Positions 18,101 through 26,460 of a stretch of 64,000 nucleotides of DNA are shown here, in pieces; within the stretch, counting starts at the first letter, position 1, and each line of letters begins with the position of its first letter. Under the pieces are notes generated by a model. It worked only from the letters and a program-made list of their open reading frames with translations. It did not search any database and was not told the DNA's origin. A program made the position numbers and the translations under genes. Source of the stretch: Planctomycetales bacterium ZRK34 (GTDB taxonomy: Bacteria > Planctomycetota > Phycisphaerae > Phycisphaerales > Zrk34). The stretch lies in assembly GCA_014873095.1 (NCBI GenBank), contig CP050848.1:1302001-1366000 (forward strand), given 5' to 3'.

Positions 18101-19005
18101 CCGTCGAAGGACTGGAGCGCTATCCGCTGAACCTGCGCTATCCGCATGAGCTGCGCGACAATCTCCCGGCCCTGCGGCAGACGCTCGTGGCCGCGCCGAC
18201 CGGCGCGCAGGTGCCTTTGGAGCAGCTCGCCTCGATCGACATCCACAAAGGTCCGCCGATGATCAAGAGCGAAAACGCGCGCCTCACCGCGTGGGTCTTC
18301 GTCGACATCGCGGGCATCGACGTGGGCACCTACGTCGCCAACGCCCAGCGGGCGGTCGAGGCGCAGGTCGAGCTGCCGGCCGGGTACAACCTGATCTGGT
18401 CCGGCCAGTTTGAATACATGCAGGCGGCGCGCCAGCGCCTGATGGTGGTCATCCCCGTGGCGGCAGTGCTGATCGTGCTGCTGTTGTATATGGCCACCGG
18501 CAGTTGGCTGCGCGTGGGGATCGTGCTGCTGGCCGTGCCGTTCAGCCTCGTCGGCGCGATCTGGCTGTTGTGGGCGCTGGATTACAACCTGTCGCTGGCG
18601 GTGTGGGTCGGCGTGATCGCGCTGGCCGGTCTCGACGCCGAAACGGGCCTGGTCATGCTGCTGTACCTAGACAACAGCTTCGAGCGGTTCAAGGCCGAGG
18701 GCCGCATGCGCAACACCGACGATCTCTGGCACGCGATCCACGACGGTGCCGTGCAGCGCATCCGCCCCAAAACCATGACGGTCATGACGACCTTCATCGG
18801 CCTGTTCCCGCTGTTGTGGGCCGCCGGCGCCGGCGCCGACACGATGCGCCGCCTCGCCGCCCCGATGATCGGCGGCCTGGCCACGAGCTTCATCGCCGAA
18901 CTGCTGCTGTACCCGGTTATCTTCTCCATCGCCAAACGCATCGCGATGCACAAGGAATTCCATCAATCACAGACCGCTTCTTCAGCATCGACGACTGAGT
19001 CATGA
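15178..19005 (+). CDS. cusA: CusA-type heavy-metal RND efflux pump with Cys-containing insertion
   Basis: The 1,275-residue proton-driven inner-membrane pump starts at GTG 15178, three bases after the cusB stop. It shows the HAE-1/HME pattern: N-terminal helix, IPDLSDVQVVIRTEYPGQAPQ, EDQVTYPLTT, and the TM4 proton-relay segment GGIAISIGVMVDSSIVMVEN. It has twelve predicted membrane helices in two repeats. Residues 147-243 are an insertion absent from E. coli CusA, placed between YEYAL and DLRGLQDWYLRYEL in the first porter half, with Cys150 (KYCPEHPQGLWHD) and Cys231 (ERCPLGG). This looks like a small CxxH-type metal-binding module in the periplasmic face. Other residues of the family follow normally. 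Substrate is probably Cu+ or Ag+. Confidence 0.93.
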   Translation: MIAKLIQWCVHNRAMVLLLTGFVVLGGFWAVRNITVDAIPDLSDVQVVIRTEYPGQAPQIVEDQVTYPLTTSMLAVPYAKVVRGYSMFGTSFVYIIFEDGTDMYWARSRVLEQLSFVAGALPKNVSPQLGPDATGVGWVYEYALTTGKYCPEHPQGLWHDPVAEEWYADPTEAPDDPTVRQRLVRHRVFVDEKIVWYDRQENRRYDARNLIPAETVDHVQRIVLRTGYERCPLGGATLVRPDLDLSDLRGLQDWYLRYELTAVDGVSEVAPVGGFVKQYQIVVDPVKLLAYNLPLSKVKMAVQRSNIDVGGRLIEMSETEYMVRGLGYLGTMSDREIAEARAEGKRIEEVRSERALEQLGTIALGVSDQGKPIYLRDVAEVRLGPEIRRGIVEWNGEGEVVGGVIVMRFGENARDTIQNVRTKLGELENGLPPGVAIRTAYDRSDLIDRAVQTVTHTLIEEITVVTIVCILFLLHARSALVAAFVLPTGVLATLSIMYMLGINANIMSLGGIAISIGVMVDSSIVMVENAHKQLERWRETHGAEPAGLERVKVIGEAAVEVGPTLFFSLLIITVSFLPIFALGEQSGRMFKPLAYTKTFAMMAGAVLAVTIIPVLMIYFISERVTPRHWSRTIQAAFYLGVIVAPALVLAMIPMPTLADQRWWLVGGWVVLSALVVLPQRIHSEQRNPISVALQKIYNPLFVAVMHYRWITIILAGLVMASTLWPLSKLGSEFMPPLEEGDLLYMPTTDPGISMTKARELLQQTDDLIMQFPEVDTVLGKVGRAETATDPAPPSMVETTIVLQRDKSKWRQTVRRFEHWPWGTRWIGRLIYDQTRPITINELIYGYEMPGPKDEDLHVPGLNEVVQIPGLTNAWTMPIKTRIDMLSTGIKTPIGIKVMGSDLQTLSDLAGRIANVVKTAEGTGAYTISAFPEKSVGGNYLDIEINRDEIARYGLTVGEVQDVIMSAMGGMNISYTVEGLERYPLNLRYPHELRDNLPALRQTLVAAPTGAQVPLEQLASIDIHKGPPMIKSENARLTAWVFVDIAGIDVGTYVANAQRAVEAQVELPAGYNLIWSGQFEYMQAARQRLMVVIPVAAVLIVLLLYMATGSWLRVGIVLLAVPFSLVGAIWLLWALDYNLSLAVWVGVIALAGLDAETGLVMLLYLDNSFERFKAEGRMRNTDDLWHAIHDGAVQRIRPKTMTVMTTFIGLFPLLWAAGAGADTMRRLAAPMIGGLATSFIAELLLYPVIFSIAKRIAMHKEFHQSQTASSASTTES

Positions 19006-19973
19006 ACGCCTTCTTGAAACGATGGCAGTGTGTTGTCCTGATCATGCTGTTGGTGAGTGTCGGGCTCGCTCACTGGCTCACACCCGTCGACCAGCCGATG
19101 CTTCACGCCCTGCATGTGGCCATGCGCAAGCTTTTTATCGTGCCGGTCGTGCTGGCCGCCATCTGGTTCAACCTGCCCGGTGCGCTGCTCGTGGCGGGCG
19201 TGGCCACGGCAATCTATCTGCCTCATGTCATGATTCAATGGGGCGGCCAGACGATGGAAAACATGAACCAGATCGGCGAGATCGGAACGCTCTGGGTTGT
19301 CGCCGTGCTGTCGGGCTGGTACGTCGATCGTGAAAAGAATGCCTTGCATCGTGCGGCCGACGCTCAACGCCAACTTGTGCACGCCCTGGTCGCCGCGCTC
19401 GATGCTCGCGAGCATGATACGGGTCGTCATTCTCAGCGTGTACGATCCTATGCGAGCCAGATCGCCCGCGAGATGGGACTGGATAAACCAACGAGAAACG
19501 CGCTGGACACCGGCGCCTTGCTGCACGATGTCGGCAAAATCGGCATCCCCGATCACATTCTGCTCAAACCGGGTCCTTTGACGGATGACGAATGGACGAT
19601 CATGCGCCAGCATCCGCGAATCGGCGCGAAGATTCTCCACTCCGTACCATTCACTGCATCCACCCTGCATGTGGTCGAATCGCATCATGAGCGCTATGAC
19701 GGATCGGGATATCCCGTCGGCCTTCAAGGCGAGGAGATTCCCCTGACGGCTCGTATCTTCGCCGTGGCCGATGCTCTGGACGCCATGACGAGCGATCGAC
19801 CCTATCGCTCGGCCATGTCGATAGACGAAGCTCGACGATGCATTGAGCAAGACGTCGGCACACATTTTGACCCCGCTGTTGTTCAGGCGTTTATGCGTAT
19901 CGCTCCGGAGTATTGGATCACCGCGACGGCTGATATCGATCCCATCGAAACCTCCGTCCGGACCGGAGGTTGA
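19002..19973 (+). CDS. Membrane HD-GYP domain protein (probable cyclic-di-GMP phosphodiesterase)
   Basis: The 323-residue protein has an N-terminal membrane part with three or four helices (about 8-105) and a cytoplasmic HD-GYP domain (about 120-300). Diagnostic residues are visible: EHDTGRHSQRV, LLHDVGKIGIPDHILLKPG (HD pair), HPRIGAKIL, HHERYDGSGYPVGL (GYP motif), and ADALDAMTSDRPYR. Such domains hydrolyse cyclic di-GMP at a di- or tri-iron centre. The ATG overlaps the cusA stop (ATGA), so it is translationally coupled to the efflux pump. The link implies second-messenger control tied to the metal response, which is uncommon for cus operons. Confidence 0.9.
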   Translation: MNAFLKRWQCVVLIMLLVSVGLAHWLTPVDQPMLHALHVAMRKLFIVPVVLAAIWFNLPGALLVAGVATAIYLPHVMIQWGGQTMENMNQIGEIGTLWVVAVLSGWYVDREKNALHRAADAQRQLVHALVAALDAREHDTGRHSQRVRSYASQIAREMGLDKPTRNALDTGALLHDVGKIGIPDHILLKPGPLTDDEWTIMRQHPRIGAKILHSVPFTASTLHVVESHHERYDGSGYPVGLQGEEIPLTARIFAVADALDAMTSDRPYRSAMSIDEARRCIEQDVGTHFDPAVVQAFMRIAPEYWITATADIDPIETSVRTGG

Positions 19974-19975
19974 TC

Positions 19976-21439
19976 ATGCCTGATCTGACGCTCCACCATT
20001 CCGAAAACCAACATCCACGAATGAGTCTACGAACGAAACTGCTGGCTCTGATCAATGTGGTTCTCGTGGGCAGCCTCGTGCTGGGGCTGGCGGCAGACTA
20101 CCGGCACGGCTTGAGCACACGCCTCGAAGACAAGCGCGTGTCATTGAACGAGGAAGCCGCGTTGCTGCTGCCGGCGATCCAGCGGCTGCAAGAGCACGGC
20201 GCCGACGCAGTTCAGCAATTCATCGACCAGGCATGCGCACGGATGCAGAGCACCACGTCCCCGGGTCACCACATCGCGGTGGATATCGAAGGTCGAACGC
20301 TTCAGGCCCAGATCCATCATCGAGCTTCCTCACAGTTTATCGAGGTCATGCGACGAAGCACCGACAATCAACGCGATCACGTTGCGATCGGAGGCCATAC
20401 GCTGGTGGTCGGCGCCGATCACGAAGATCATGTGCATGTCTACGTGTCGGAGTTCACGAGCAACATACTCACCGAGGCTCGACACGGATTGCTGGCGCGA
20501 GCCGCCGGCGGCATCCTGCTCGGCCTGGCGCTGGCGGCGGTGATCAACCTCGTGCTGCTTCGTCTGGTCACACGGCCGGTCAGTCGCTTGGTCAAGACGG
20601 TGCGACGAATCGGTCATGGCGAACTCGGCCTCGGAACTTCTCGGTTTTCTACCGCGGAACTGGACGAATTGGCTCGGGAGATTTCCGCGATGAGCCGATC
20701 GCTGGCGGACAACGATCAGCGGCGCCGGCTCCAGATGCGCAAAGCACGCAACATCCAACAGCACCTGCTGCCCGATACCGAGCGATTAAAACAGTTCGGC
20801 ATTTTCTACAGTCACGGACCCGCCGAGGAAGTCGGCGGCGATTTCTTCGACGCCCAAATCGGCAATCCCGATCGTCTGCTGATCTGCCTGGGTGATGTCA
20901 CAGGCCACGGCGTGCCCGCGGCCATGGGGGCGGCCATGCTCAAGGCCCTGTTCGATCACAGCGCTCAACAGTACAACACCCCGGGCGACATGATTCACCA
21001 TATGAATCAACGGTTCTGTGACATCACGCTGGACGGCGATTTCGCAAGCCTGGCTGTCCTCATGTTGGATCGGACGACGTGTCAATTGACTTACGTCAGT
21101 GCGGGTCACGAGCCGGGCTACGTCCTGCATGGCGACGGTCGGATCACGAAGCTCGGCGCCACGGAGATTCTACTGGGCGTCGTGGATCACATTGAAGGCG
21201 CCGAACAAACCGTATCGCTGGAACCTGGCGACCGCATTGTTCTGCTGACCGACGGTCTCGTCGAGACCATGAACGCGGGAAAACAACTCTTCGGCCGGGA
21301 TACGCTGGTGCAGATTCTCAGGGACCATGACCAAGCGTCATCCGAAGAACTGATCCACATCCTGGCCGACAAAGCCGACGCACACCGGGGCGCATGCCCG
21401 GTGCTTGATGATGTTACGCTTGTGGTGGTGCTTGTATGA
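19976..21439 (+). CDS. Membrane HAMP-SpoIIE family protein phosphatase (PP2C-type)
   Basis: The 487-residue protein has two membrane helices (about 20-38 and 172-192) flanking a periplasmic region, a HAMP linker (about 193-245, RPVSRLVKTVRRI) and a C-terminal SpoIIE/RsbU PP2C domain (about 262-487) with GPAEEVGGDFFDAQ, LGDVTGHGVPAAMGAAM, YVSAGHEPGYVL and LLTDGLVE, containing the metal-binding Asp residues. It would dephosphorylate a Ser/Thr-phosphorylated protein, usually an anti-anti-sigma factor; no such partner is visible here. GGAGGT precedes the ATG at 19976. The gene starts within three bases of the HD-GYP stop and closes the seven-gene operon. Confidence 0.9.
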   Translation: MPDLTLHHSENQHPRMSLRTKLLALINVVLVGSLVLGLAADYRHGLSTRLEDKRVSLNEEAALLLPAIQRLQEHGADAVQQFIDQACARMQSTTSPGHHIAVDIEGRTLQAQIHHRASSQFIEVMRRSTDNQRDHVAIGGHTLVVGADHEDHVHVYVSEFTSNILTEARHGLLARAAGGILLGLALAAVINLVLLRLVTRPVSRLVKTVRRIGHGELGLGTSRFSTAELDELAREISAMSRSLADNDQRRRLQMRKARNIQQHLLPDTERLKQFGIFYSHGPAEEVGGDFFDAQIGNPDRLLICLGDVTGHGVPAAMGAAMLKALFDHSAQQYNTPGDMIHHMNQRFCDITLDGDFASLAVLMLDRTTCQLTYVSAGHEPGYVLHGDGRITKLGATEILLGVVDHIEGAEQTVSLEPGDRIVLLTDGLVETMNAGKQLFGRDTLVQILRDHDQASSEELIHILADKADAHRGACPVLDDVTLVVVLV

Positions 21440-21470
21440 ATGGAAGGGTGCAGACTGCCGCACCCGATCG

Positions 21471-22106
21471 TCAAGGATGAGTGTGCTGCGCTTCACCCTG
21501 GGCTCCGTGCCCATGTTCGTCTGCGTGCGAGTGTTCGCGCCCGTGGTCTTCGCGGGATTCTCCGAGCTGCCCGCGCTCGGCCGGCGTCAGATCGGGCAGA
21601 TGACGGACAAATGAAACGATCTTCCAACGCGTGTTCGGCGGATCAGCGTTCTCGAACGCCGGCATGCCCGTGCTGTGGATGCCGTTGGTGATCACCCAGA
21701 ACAGCTCGCCATCGGTCATCTTTTGCGTGTCCGCGGCCGACAGATCAGGCGGCGGCGGATTCAGACCTTCGGCAATCTCACCCGCGTCCAAACCCGGCGC
21801 GCCGTGGCACACCACGCACATCGCCCGGTAATGCGGCAACCCCTCTGCGATCGACTTGGGATCATCGGCATAGGGATTGGTTTCGGTAGGCGCGTGGAAA
21901 GCGATGGATCGACGACTGGCAAAACCGAGAAATGAATCCATCGGTCCGAAGGAACCTTGCGCCGACACACTGACCACGCCACTGGCTGCGACGACGAGAG
22001 TGATCACGATCATGGCGGCGAACGCCGTCAGCAGACCCGTGAAAAACCCCGCACGATAGCGGTGGGGTTTGACTTCGGATGTTGCAGCTTCTGAAGTGGT
22101 GTTCAT
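21471..22106 (-). CDS. Membrane-anchored c-type cytochrome with His-rich tail
   Basis: The 211-residue protein has an N-terminal membrane helix (about 19-42) and a single cytochrome-c domain with the haem site CVVCHG (about 95-100) and a probable axial Met in HSTGMPAFENADPP. The C-terminus is very His-rich (SHADEHGHGAQGEAQHTH), suggesting metal binding. AAGGAG lies upstream of the ATG at 22106; an earlier in-frame start lacks one. It follows the P-II gene by 19 bases and probably shares its ECF-type promoter. The gene is convergent with the SpoIIE gene. Confidence 0.9.
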   Translation of the reverse strand: MNTTSEAATSEVKPHRYRAGFFTGLLTAFAAMIVITLVVAASGVVSVSAQGSFGPMDSFLGFASRRSIAFHAPTETNPYADDPKSIAEGLPHYRAMCVVCHGAPGLDAGEIAEGLNPPPPDLSAADTQKMTDGELFWVITNGIHSTGMPAFENADPPNTRWKIVSFVRHLPDLTPAERGQLGESREDHGREHSHADEHGHGAQGEAQHTHP

Positions 22107-22125
22107 GAGAGGCTCCTTGCAGGGG

Positions 22126-22506
22126 TTATTCGATGGTTTGATCACCCGAAAGGGAGGTATTCACTGCCAGTCGGCCATGACCATCCGCCTCGTCGTTCAT
22201 TTCTTGGCCGGATCGAATCTTGATCAACTTGTCGACGGGCAGAATCGCGATCAGACCGTCTCCCGGGCTGCCTGTATGGGCGGCTTGCTGAATGGTCCGA
22301 ATAATCCGATCCGAATCGTTGGCGCCAGTAAATATCTCAATGCGTGCGTGAGGGGCCATCCAGTCATGCGTGAAAAAGTTCGTATACTCCCCGAAACCTT
22401 TCACCGTTGAAACCGTGATTCCGGGAATGCCCTGTTCGATCAGGCGAGCCTCCACGGATTGCAGTTGATCATTTCGAACAATCGCAACGATTTTGACCAG
22501 AGTCAT
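22126..22506 (-). CDS. P-II family signalling protein
   Basis: The 126-residue product is a GlnB/GlnK-like P-II protein: VKIVAIVRNDQLQSVEARLIEQGIPGITVSTVKGFGEY at the start, a T-loop region without the usual uridylylated Tyr motif (FFTHDWMAPHARIEIF), and the nucleotide-binding C-terminal part GSPGDGLIAILPVDKLIKIRSG. P-II trimers bind ATP/ADP and small effectors and control partner proteins by the T-loop. The atypical T-loop and the location beside metal-efflux and cytochrome genes fit a non-nitrogen, metal-associated P-II subgroup. The partner may be the cytochrome gene downstream or a pump component; unproven. Confidence 0.88.
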   Translation of the reverse strand: MTLVKIVAIVRNDQLQSVEARLIEQGIPGITVSTVKGFGEYTNFFTHDWMAPHARIEIFTGANDSDRIIRTIQQAAHTGSPGDGLIAILPVDKLIKIRSGQEMNDEADGHGRLAVNTSLSGDQTIE

Positions 22507-22616
22507 GTTGTCGGCACCTCATGATTCAGACAGGAAACGAGTGAGCCACAACCCTGTGGACCCACATGAAGGCCACAGCACAGTCAAAGCGCTCTTGCAT
22601 GTCTTGCTCTGAATGC

Positions 22617-22645
22617 ATAACGAGATCGGTGGGCCCTCAGGTTCA
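22617..22645 (-). promoter_or_regulatory. ECF-type promoter of the P-II/cytochrome operon
   Basis: Minus-strand TGAACC (22645-22640), 17 bases, CGTTAT (22622-22617). Transcription would start near 22610, about 105 bases before the P-II ATG. It is the fifth copy of the same promoter pattern in the island. Confidence 0.65.
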
Positions 22646-22695
22646 AATCAAAGGCTATAATTTCCAATTTCCAATCCATCGCGTTCGGGAATTGA

Positions 22696-22701
22696 TATAA
22701 T
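22696..22701 (+). promoter_or_regulatory. -10 element upstream of the histidine kinase gene
   Basis: A perfect TATAAT at 22696-22701, in an extended context (TTGATATAAT), has no strong -35. Transcription from about 22708 supports the ATG at 22752 as the kinase start in preference to an upstream GTG at 22707. Confidence 0.4.
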
Positions 22702-22751
22702 CCGCAGTGTCGGCGTATGTTTTTTGGATTCTGATCACGCACTCGACACCC

Positions 22752-24758
22752 ATGACCGCCAAGACAGTACCCAAGTCTGACCCCTCCCGTTGGTTGCGAC
22801 CGGTGACCGGGAAGACGTTGAAGGCGGGGGCGTCGCTGCTGGGACTGCTCGTCATCTACGAATTGTTTCGGTGGCTGTGGCTGAGTGCCGAAGGGGAGCC
22901 GGCGGTGGATTCCGTGTCGATGATCCGGGCGGTGTTCGCCGTCGTGGCCGGGGCGGTGATGGCCGGGTGGTTGATTGTGCGGGCCTCGCCGCCTTTGTTG
23001 GTCCACACGCCTTCCGAAGAACAGATCCGGGAGGATGTATGTCTGACCGCAATCCAGAAGACGGCTAATTATGCCCGGTGGTTCATCGTGATGCGATGGA
23101 TCGCGGTGGTGGTCGCGGCGGCGTTGATATTCATCACCGTTCGGATCACCCACATGTTGCCGACGACAGTCTGGTGGCCTTTGATGGGAGCCGTGTTATT
23201 GCTGGGGATATTCAATGTCCTCTGCGCTTTCCTGTTGCATCGTCAAACGATGCTCGCTTATCTGCTTCAACTCCAGGTGTATGGCGACCTGATCGTTCTG
23301 ACGATTCTTCTGCATTATTCCGGCGGGATCGAGAATCCGCTGTCCCTGATCATGCTGTTGCACGTGATCATTGGCGGAATTGTGCTGAGCCGACCGAATT
23401 GCTATGTGGTTGCGGTGGTCGCAACGCTGCTGTTTGGCGTGCTGGCCGTCTTGGAATGGGGCGGCTACGTCGAGCATTACACATTGGCGATTTTTCCCCA
23501 CCACATGGGGCCGCACGGCCGTGAATTGCACGCGGCGCACGAGACGTTGTACGCCGCCAGTCGGGCTGTCCTGCAGGGGCTGATGCTTCTGCTGACGGCA
23601 TACTTTGTAACTGGACTGGCCGAGCGGCAAAGACACGACGAGCGTCGTCTTCAAGCGATGGCCGACTGGGCGCTGGCCGAGCGACAACTGCTGGAGCGTT
23701 CGCTACAAACCACAGCGACGGGGCTGCGCGTTATTGATCGTGAACTTGAGACCTACTGGTCGAATGATCGCTGGCAGCAATGGTTCGATCGACCCGCTGC
23801 CGAGCCCCCCGAAGACCGTCCACACGAGGATGAAAAGTCCGTGGCTCGCCAGACCCTCGCTGATGGGCAGGTGCGCACCATCGAAGTCTCGCGCCCCTTG
23901 GAACCCATCCCTGATGAGACACCGAATGACGCGATGTCGCAGCGCATGTTTCTGGTCACCACGGCGCCGCTGTTGGATGCCGGTGGTCATGTCAGCCAGG
24001 TCGTGCAGTTGGCCCAGGATGTCACCGAGCAGAAACGGGCGCATATCCGGATGATGCGTGCCAGCCAGTTGGCGGCGGTGGGTGAACTGGCCGGGCAGGT
24101 CGCTCACGAAGTGAACAACCCCATTGCGATCATCAGCGCCAAGGCGCGACTGATGATCTCGGATCAGCGTGAGCAGATGTCCGATTCGGTCGCAACGGAG
24201 CTGGCCAAGATCATCGATCTTTCGGATCGTGTGGCCCGGATTGCGCAGGGGCTGCTGTTTTACTGTCGACCATCGGGAGCCACCCGAATGCCGCTGGATA
24301 TTCGCATACCGGCGCGGCGGGCGCTTGCGATGATTGAGCAGCGCGCAAATTCCACGGGAATCACCGTGAAAGATCAGATGGAAGACGCGCTGCCCATGGT
24401 TCGGGCCAATGCACAGGAGATGGAGCAGGTGTTCCTGAATCTGTACCTCAATGCACTCGATGCGATGAAGCAGAATGGTCACCTGCTCCTGTCGGCCCGT
24501 GTCGAGAATGACGCTGTGGCCGTGACGGTCCAGGATGACGGGCCCGGCATTCCCACGCATCTGCAGGCACGCATTTTTGAACCGTTTGTGACGACCAAGC
24601 AGTCGGGCAAGGGGACCGGCCTGGGGCTTGCGATCTGCCAGGGATTGATCCGCAGCCACGCCGGCCGCATCGAGGTCGACAGTTCGCCGGGCCGGGGAAC
24701 GCGATTTACCGTAAGATTGCCGATGGAGTCTTCGCCGGATGAGCAGGAGCCGCAATGA
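22752..24758 (+). CDS. Membrane PAS-containing sensor histidine kinase (NtrB-like)
   Basis: The 668-residue protein has about six membrane helices in its first 290 residues, a PAS-like region (about 315-425), a HisKA domain with phosphoacceptor His452 (GQVAHEVNNPIAIIS) and an HATPase domain with LYLNALDAMKQNG (N box), VQDDGPGIP (G1), FEPFVTTKQSGKGTGLGLAI (F and G2 boxes). It would autophosphorylate and pass phosphate to the sigma-54 regulator encoded next; the stop overlaps that start codon (ATGA). The stimulus is unknown; the membrane domain and position suggest a metal, redox or envelope signal. Confidence 0.92.
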   Translation: MTAKTVPKSDPSRWLRPVTGKTLKAGASLLGLLVIYELFRWLWLSAEGEPAVDSVSMIRAVFAVVAGAVMAGWLIVRASPPLLVHTPSEEQIREDVCLTAIQKTANYARWFIVMRWIAVVVAAALIFITVRITHMLPTTVWWPLMGAVLLLGIFNVLCAFLLHRQTMLAYLLQLQVYGDLIVLTILLHYSGGIENPLSLIMLLHVIIGGIVLSRPNCYVVAVVATLLFGVLAVLEWGGYVEHYTLAIFPHHMGPHGRELHAAHETLYAASRAVLQGLMLLLTAYFVTGLAERQRHDERRLQAMADWALAERQLLERSLQTTATGLRVIDRELETYWSNDRWQQWFDRPAAEPPEDRPHEDEKSVARQTLADGQVRTIEVSRPLEPIPDETPNDAMSQRMFLVTTAPLLDAGGHVSQVVQLAQDVTEQKRAHIRMMRASQLAAVGELAGQVAHEVNNPIAIISAKARLMISDQREQMSDSVATELAKIIDLSDRVARIAQGLLFYCRPSGATRMPLDIRIPARRALAMIEQRANSTGITVKDQMEDALPMVRANAQEMEQVFLNLYLNALDAMKQNGHLLLSARVENDAVAVTVQDDGPGIPTHLQARIFEPFVTTKQSGKGTGLGLAICQGLIRSHAGRIEVDSSPGRGTRFTVRLPMESSPDEQEPQ

Positions 24759-26142
24759 CGCGACATCGGATCATGGTCGTGGATGATGAGCCGGGCATGC
24801 TGGAAGTCTGCGCCGCGACGTTAAGAAGCTGCCGAATGCCGAAGTCGTCGTGGAAAGCGACAGCCGCAGCGCCGCCGAGCGTATCAACGCGGAAAATTTT
24901 GATCTGGTCGTGGCGGACATTCGCATGCCGGGGCTCAGCGGCGTGGACCTGCTTCGCCTGGTCCATGAAGGCGATCCGGATCTCGCCGTGGTGATGCTGA
25001 CGGCTTTTCCGTCGGTCGAAACTGCGGTTCAGAGCATGAAGCTGGGCGCCGCCGACTATCTGACCAAGCCCTTCCTTCCGGAAGACCTGTTGGCCACAGC
25101 CCGTCGCCTGTTGACGGAGAAGCGGTTGCGCCAGGAGAACCGGCTGCTGTCGCGTCAGGTTGAAAAACCATACAGCTTCGATGAGATCATTGGCCAATGC
25201 CTCCCCATGCGACAGGTCTTCGAGACGATTCGCCGCGTCGCCGAAACCAGCGCCGACGTCCTGATTCTTGGTGAAACCGGTACGGGCAAGGAATTGGTTG
25301 CCCGTAGTATTCACCGCCGTAGCCGCCGGGCGAAGGGGCGATTCGTGCCTGTCGATTGCGGTGCGATTCCTGAGAACCTGCTGGAAAGCGAACTGTTCGG
25401 CCATGAGCGCGGCGCTTTCACCGGCGCCCATGAACGCAGTCTGGGGCTCATGGAATTAGCCGACCAGGGGACTTTCTTTCTAGACGAAATCGCCGAGCTG
25501 CCCCAACGGCTGCAATCCAAGTTCCTGCGCGCCTTGCAGGAGCGATGCATTCGTCGGGTGGGCGGCAAAGATGAAATCGACGTCGATGTGCGCATCATCG
25601 CTGCCACGAGCCGTGACCTGGATCGGGAGGTTCGCGAAGACCGATTCCGGCAGGACCTGTATTATCGCGTCAATGTGGCACGGATACAACTGCCGCCGCT
25701 GCGACAGCGCGTCCAGGACATTCCGCTGCTCGTGGAATATTTTGCGAAGCGATACGCCCAGGAAATGGAGCGGGATGTGCCGCAGATCGATGCGGAAGCC
25801 CTCGAGGTGCTGACCTGTTATCCATGGCCGGGCAATGTGCGTGAATTGCAGAACATCCTCAAGCGCACGCTCGTCATGACTCGGGCATCGAAGATCGGAC
25901 TGGACGATCTGCCTGAAGAACTGATCGCCAGCGCTGGCGACCGCCGCACCACCAGCGGCGAAGGGTTATTCGATCTTCGCGAGCGCCACACCGCGAACTT
26001 TGAAAGACAGTATCTCACGAACCTGCTGAAGAATTGCATGGGTGAGATTTCCGAGGCCGCACGCCTGGCTCAGATTCCCCGCGGTACGCTGTATCGACTG
26101 CTCAAAAAGCACAGTCTGAATCCCGAAGATTTCCGTACCTGA
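24755..26142 (+). CDS. NtrC-family sigma-54-dependent response regulator, frameshifted near 24822
   Basis: The receiver domain starts in one frame (MTRHRIMVVDDEPGM, acidic pair) and continues in the -1 frame from about 24822 (LPNAEVVVESDSRSAAERI, VVADIRMPG with the phosphoacceptor Asp, YLTKPF). Reading through needs one extra base in ACGTTAAGAAG. After that the gene is intact: AAA+ domain with Walker A GETGTGKE, the sigma-54 contact loop GAFTGA, Walker B FLDEIAEL, and a Fis-type helix-turn-helix (ISEAARLAQIPRGTLYRLLKKH). No slippery heptamer is evident, so this is a mutation or a sequence error; internal starts could still make a receiver-less, possibly unregulated activator. Likely targets are the TGTCACAT sites and the sigma-54 promoter just downstream. 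Confidence 0.85.
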
Positions 26143-26209
26143 TGCAACGACGCTGGCGGACCGAAATCCTCCAGGCCGGTGAATTCAAATCCTCTCCCAC
26201 AAGTTATCC

Positions 26210-26352
26210 ATGTGTCACATCGGTGTGAATCGACCCCCGAGACTGTCACATCCATGAGGCGCGCCACAAACCAGGTGATTTCACGGCATTTCAGCAAGAT
26301 GCCGACGACAGCTTTTTGTTCGAACGCATGATCGCCCGCCAGGTGTCACATC
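26210..26352. promoter_or_regulatory. Candidate upstream activator sites (TGTCACAT repeats)
   Basis: TGTCACATC occurs three times: 26213-26221, 26244-26252 and 26344-26352. The first lies within a perfect 11-base palindrome ATGTGTCACAT (26210-26220) and overlaps TCACA-N4-TGTGA (26215-26228). They lie about 135-275 bases upstream of the predicted sigma-54 transcription start, the usual distance for NtrC-type enhancer sites, and directly after the regulator gene. Confidence 0.6.
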
Positions 26353-26460
26353 ACTGAGACAGTTCGCAATCACCACGGCCGATTGAGACCACCTGCCGTG
26401 ACTACTGCATCCCATTGCCTTTCAGCGTCTTACGGAATCTTCTGTGGCCGGAGGGTGTTG

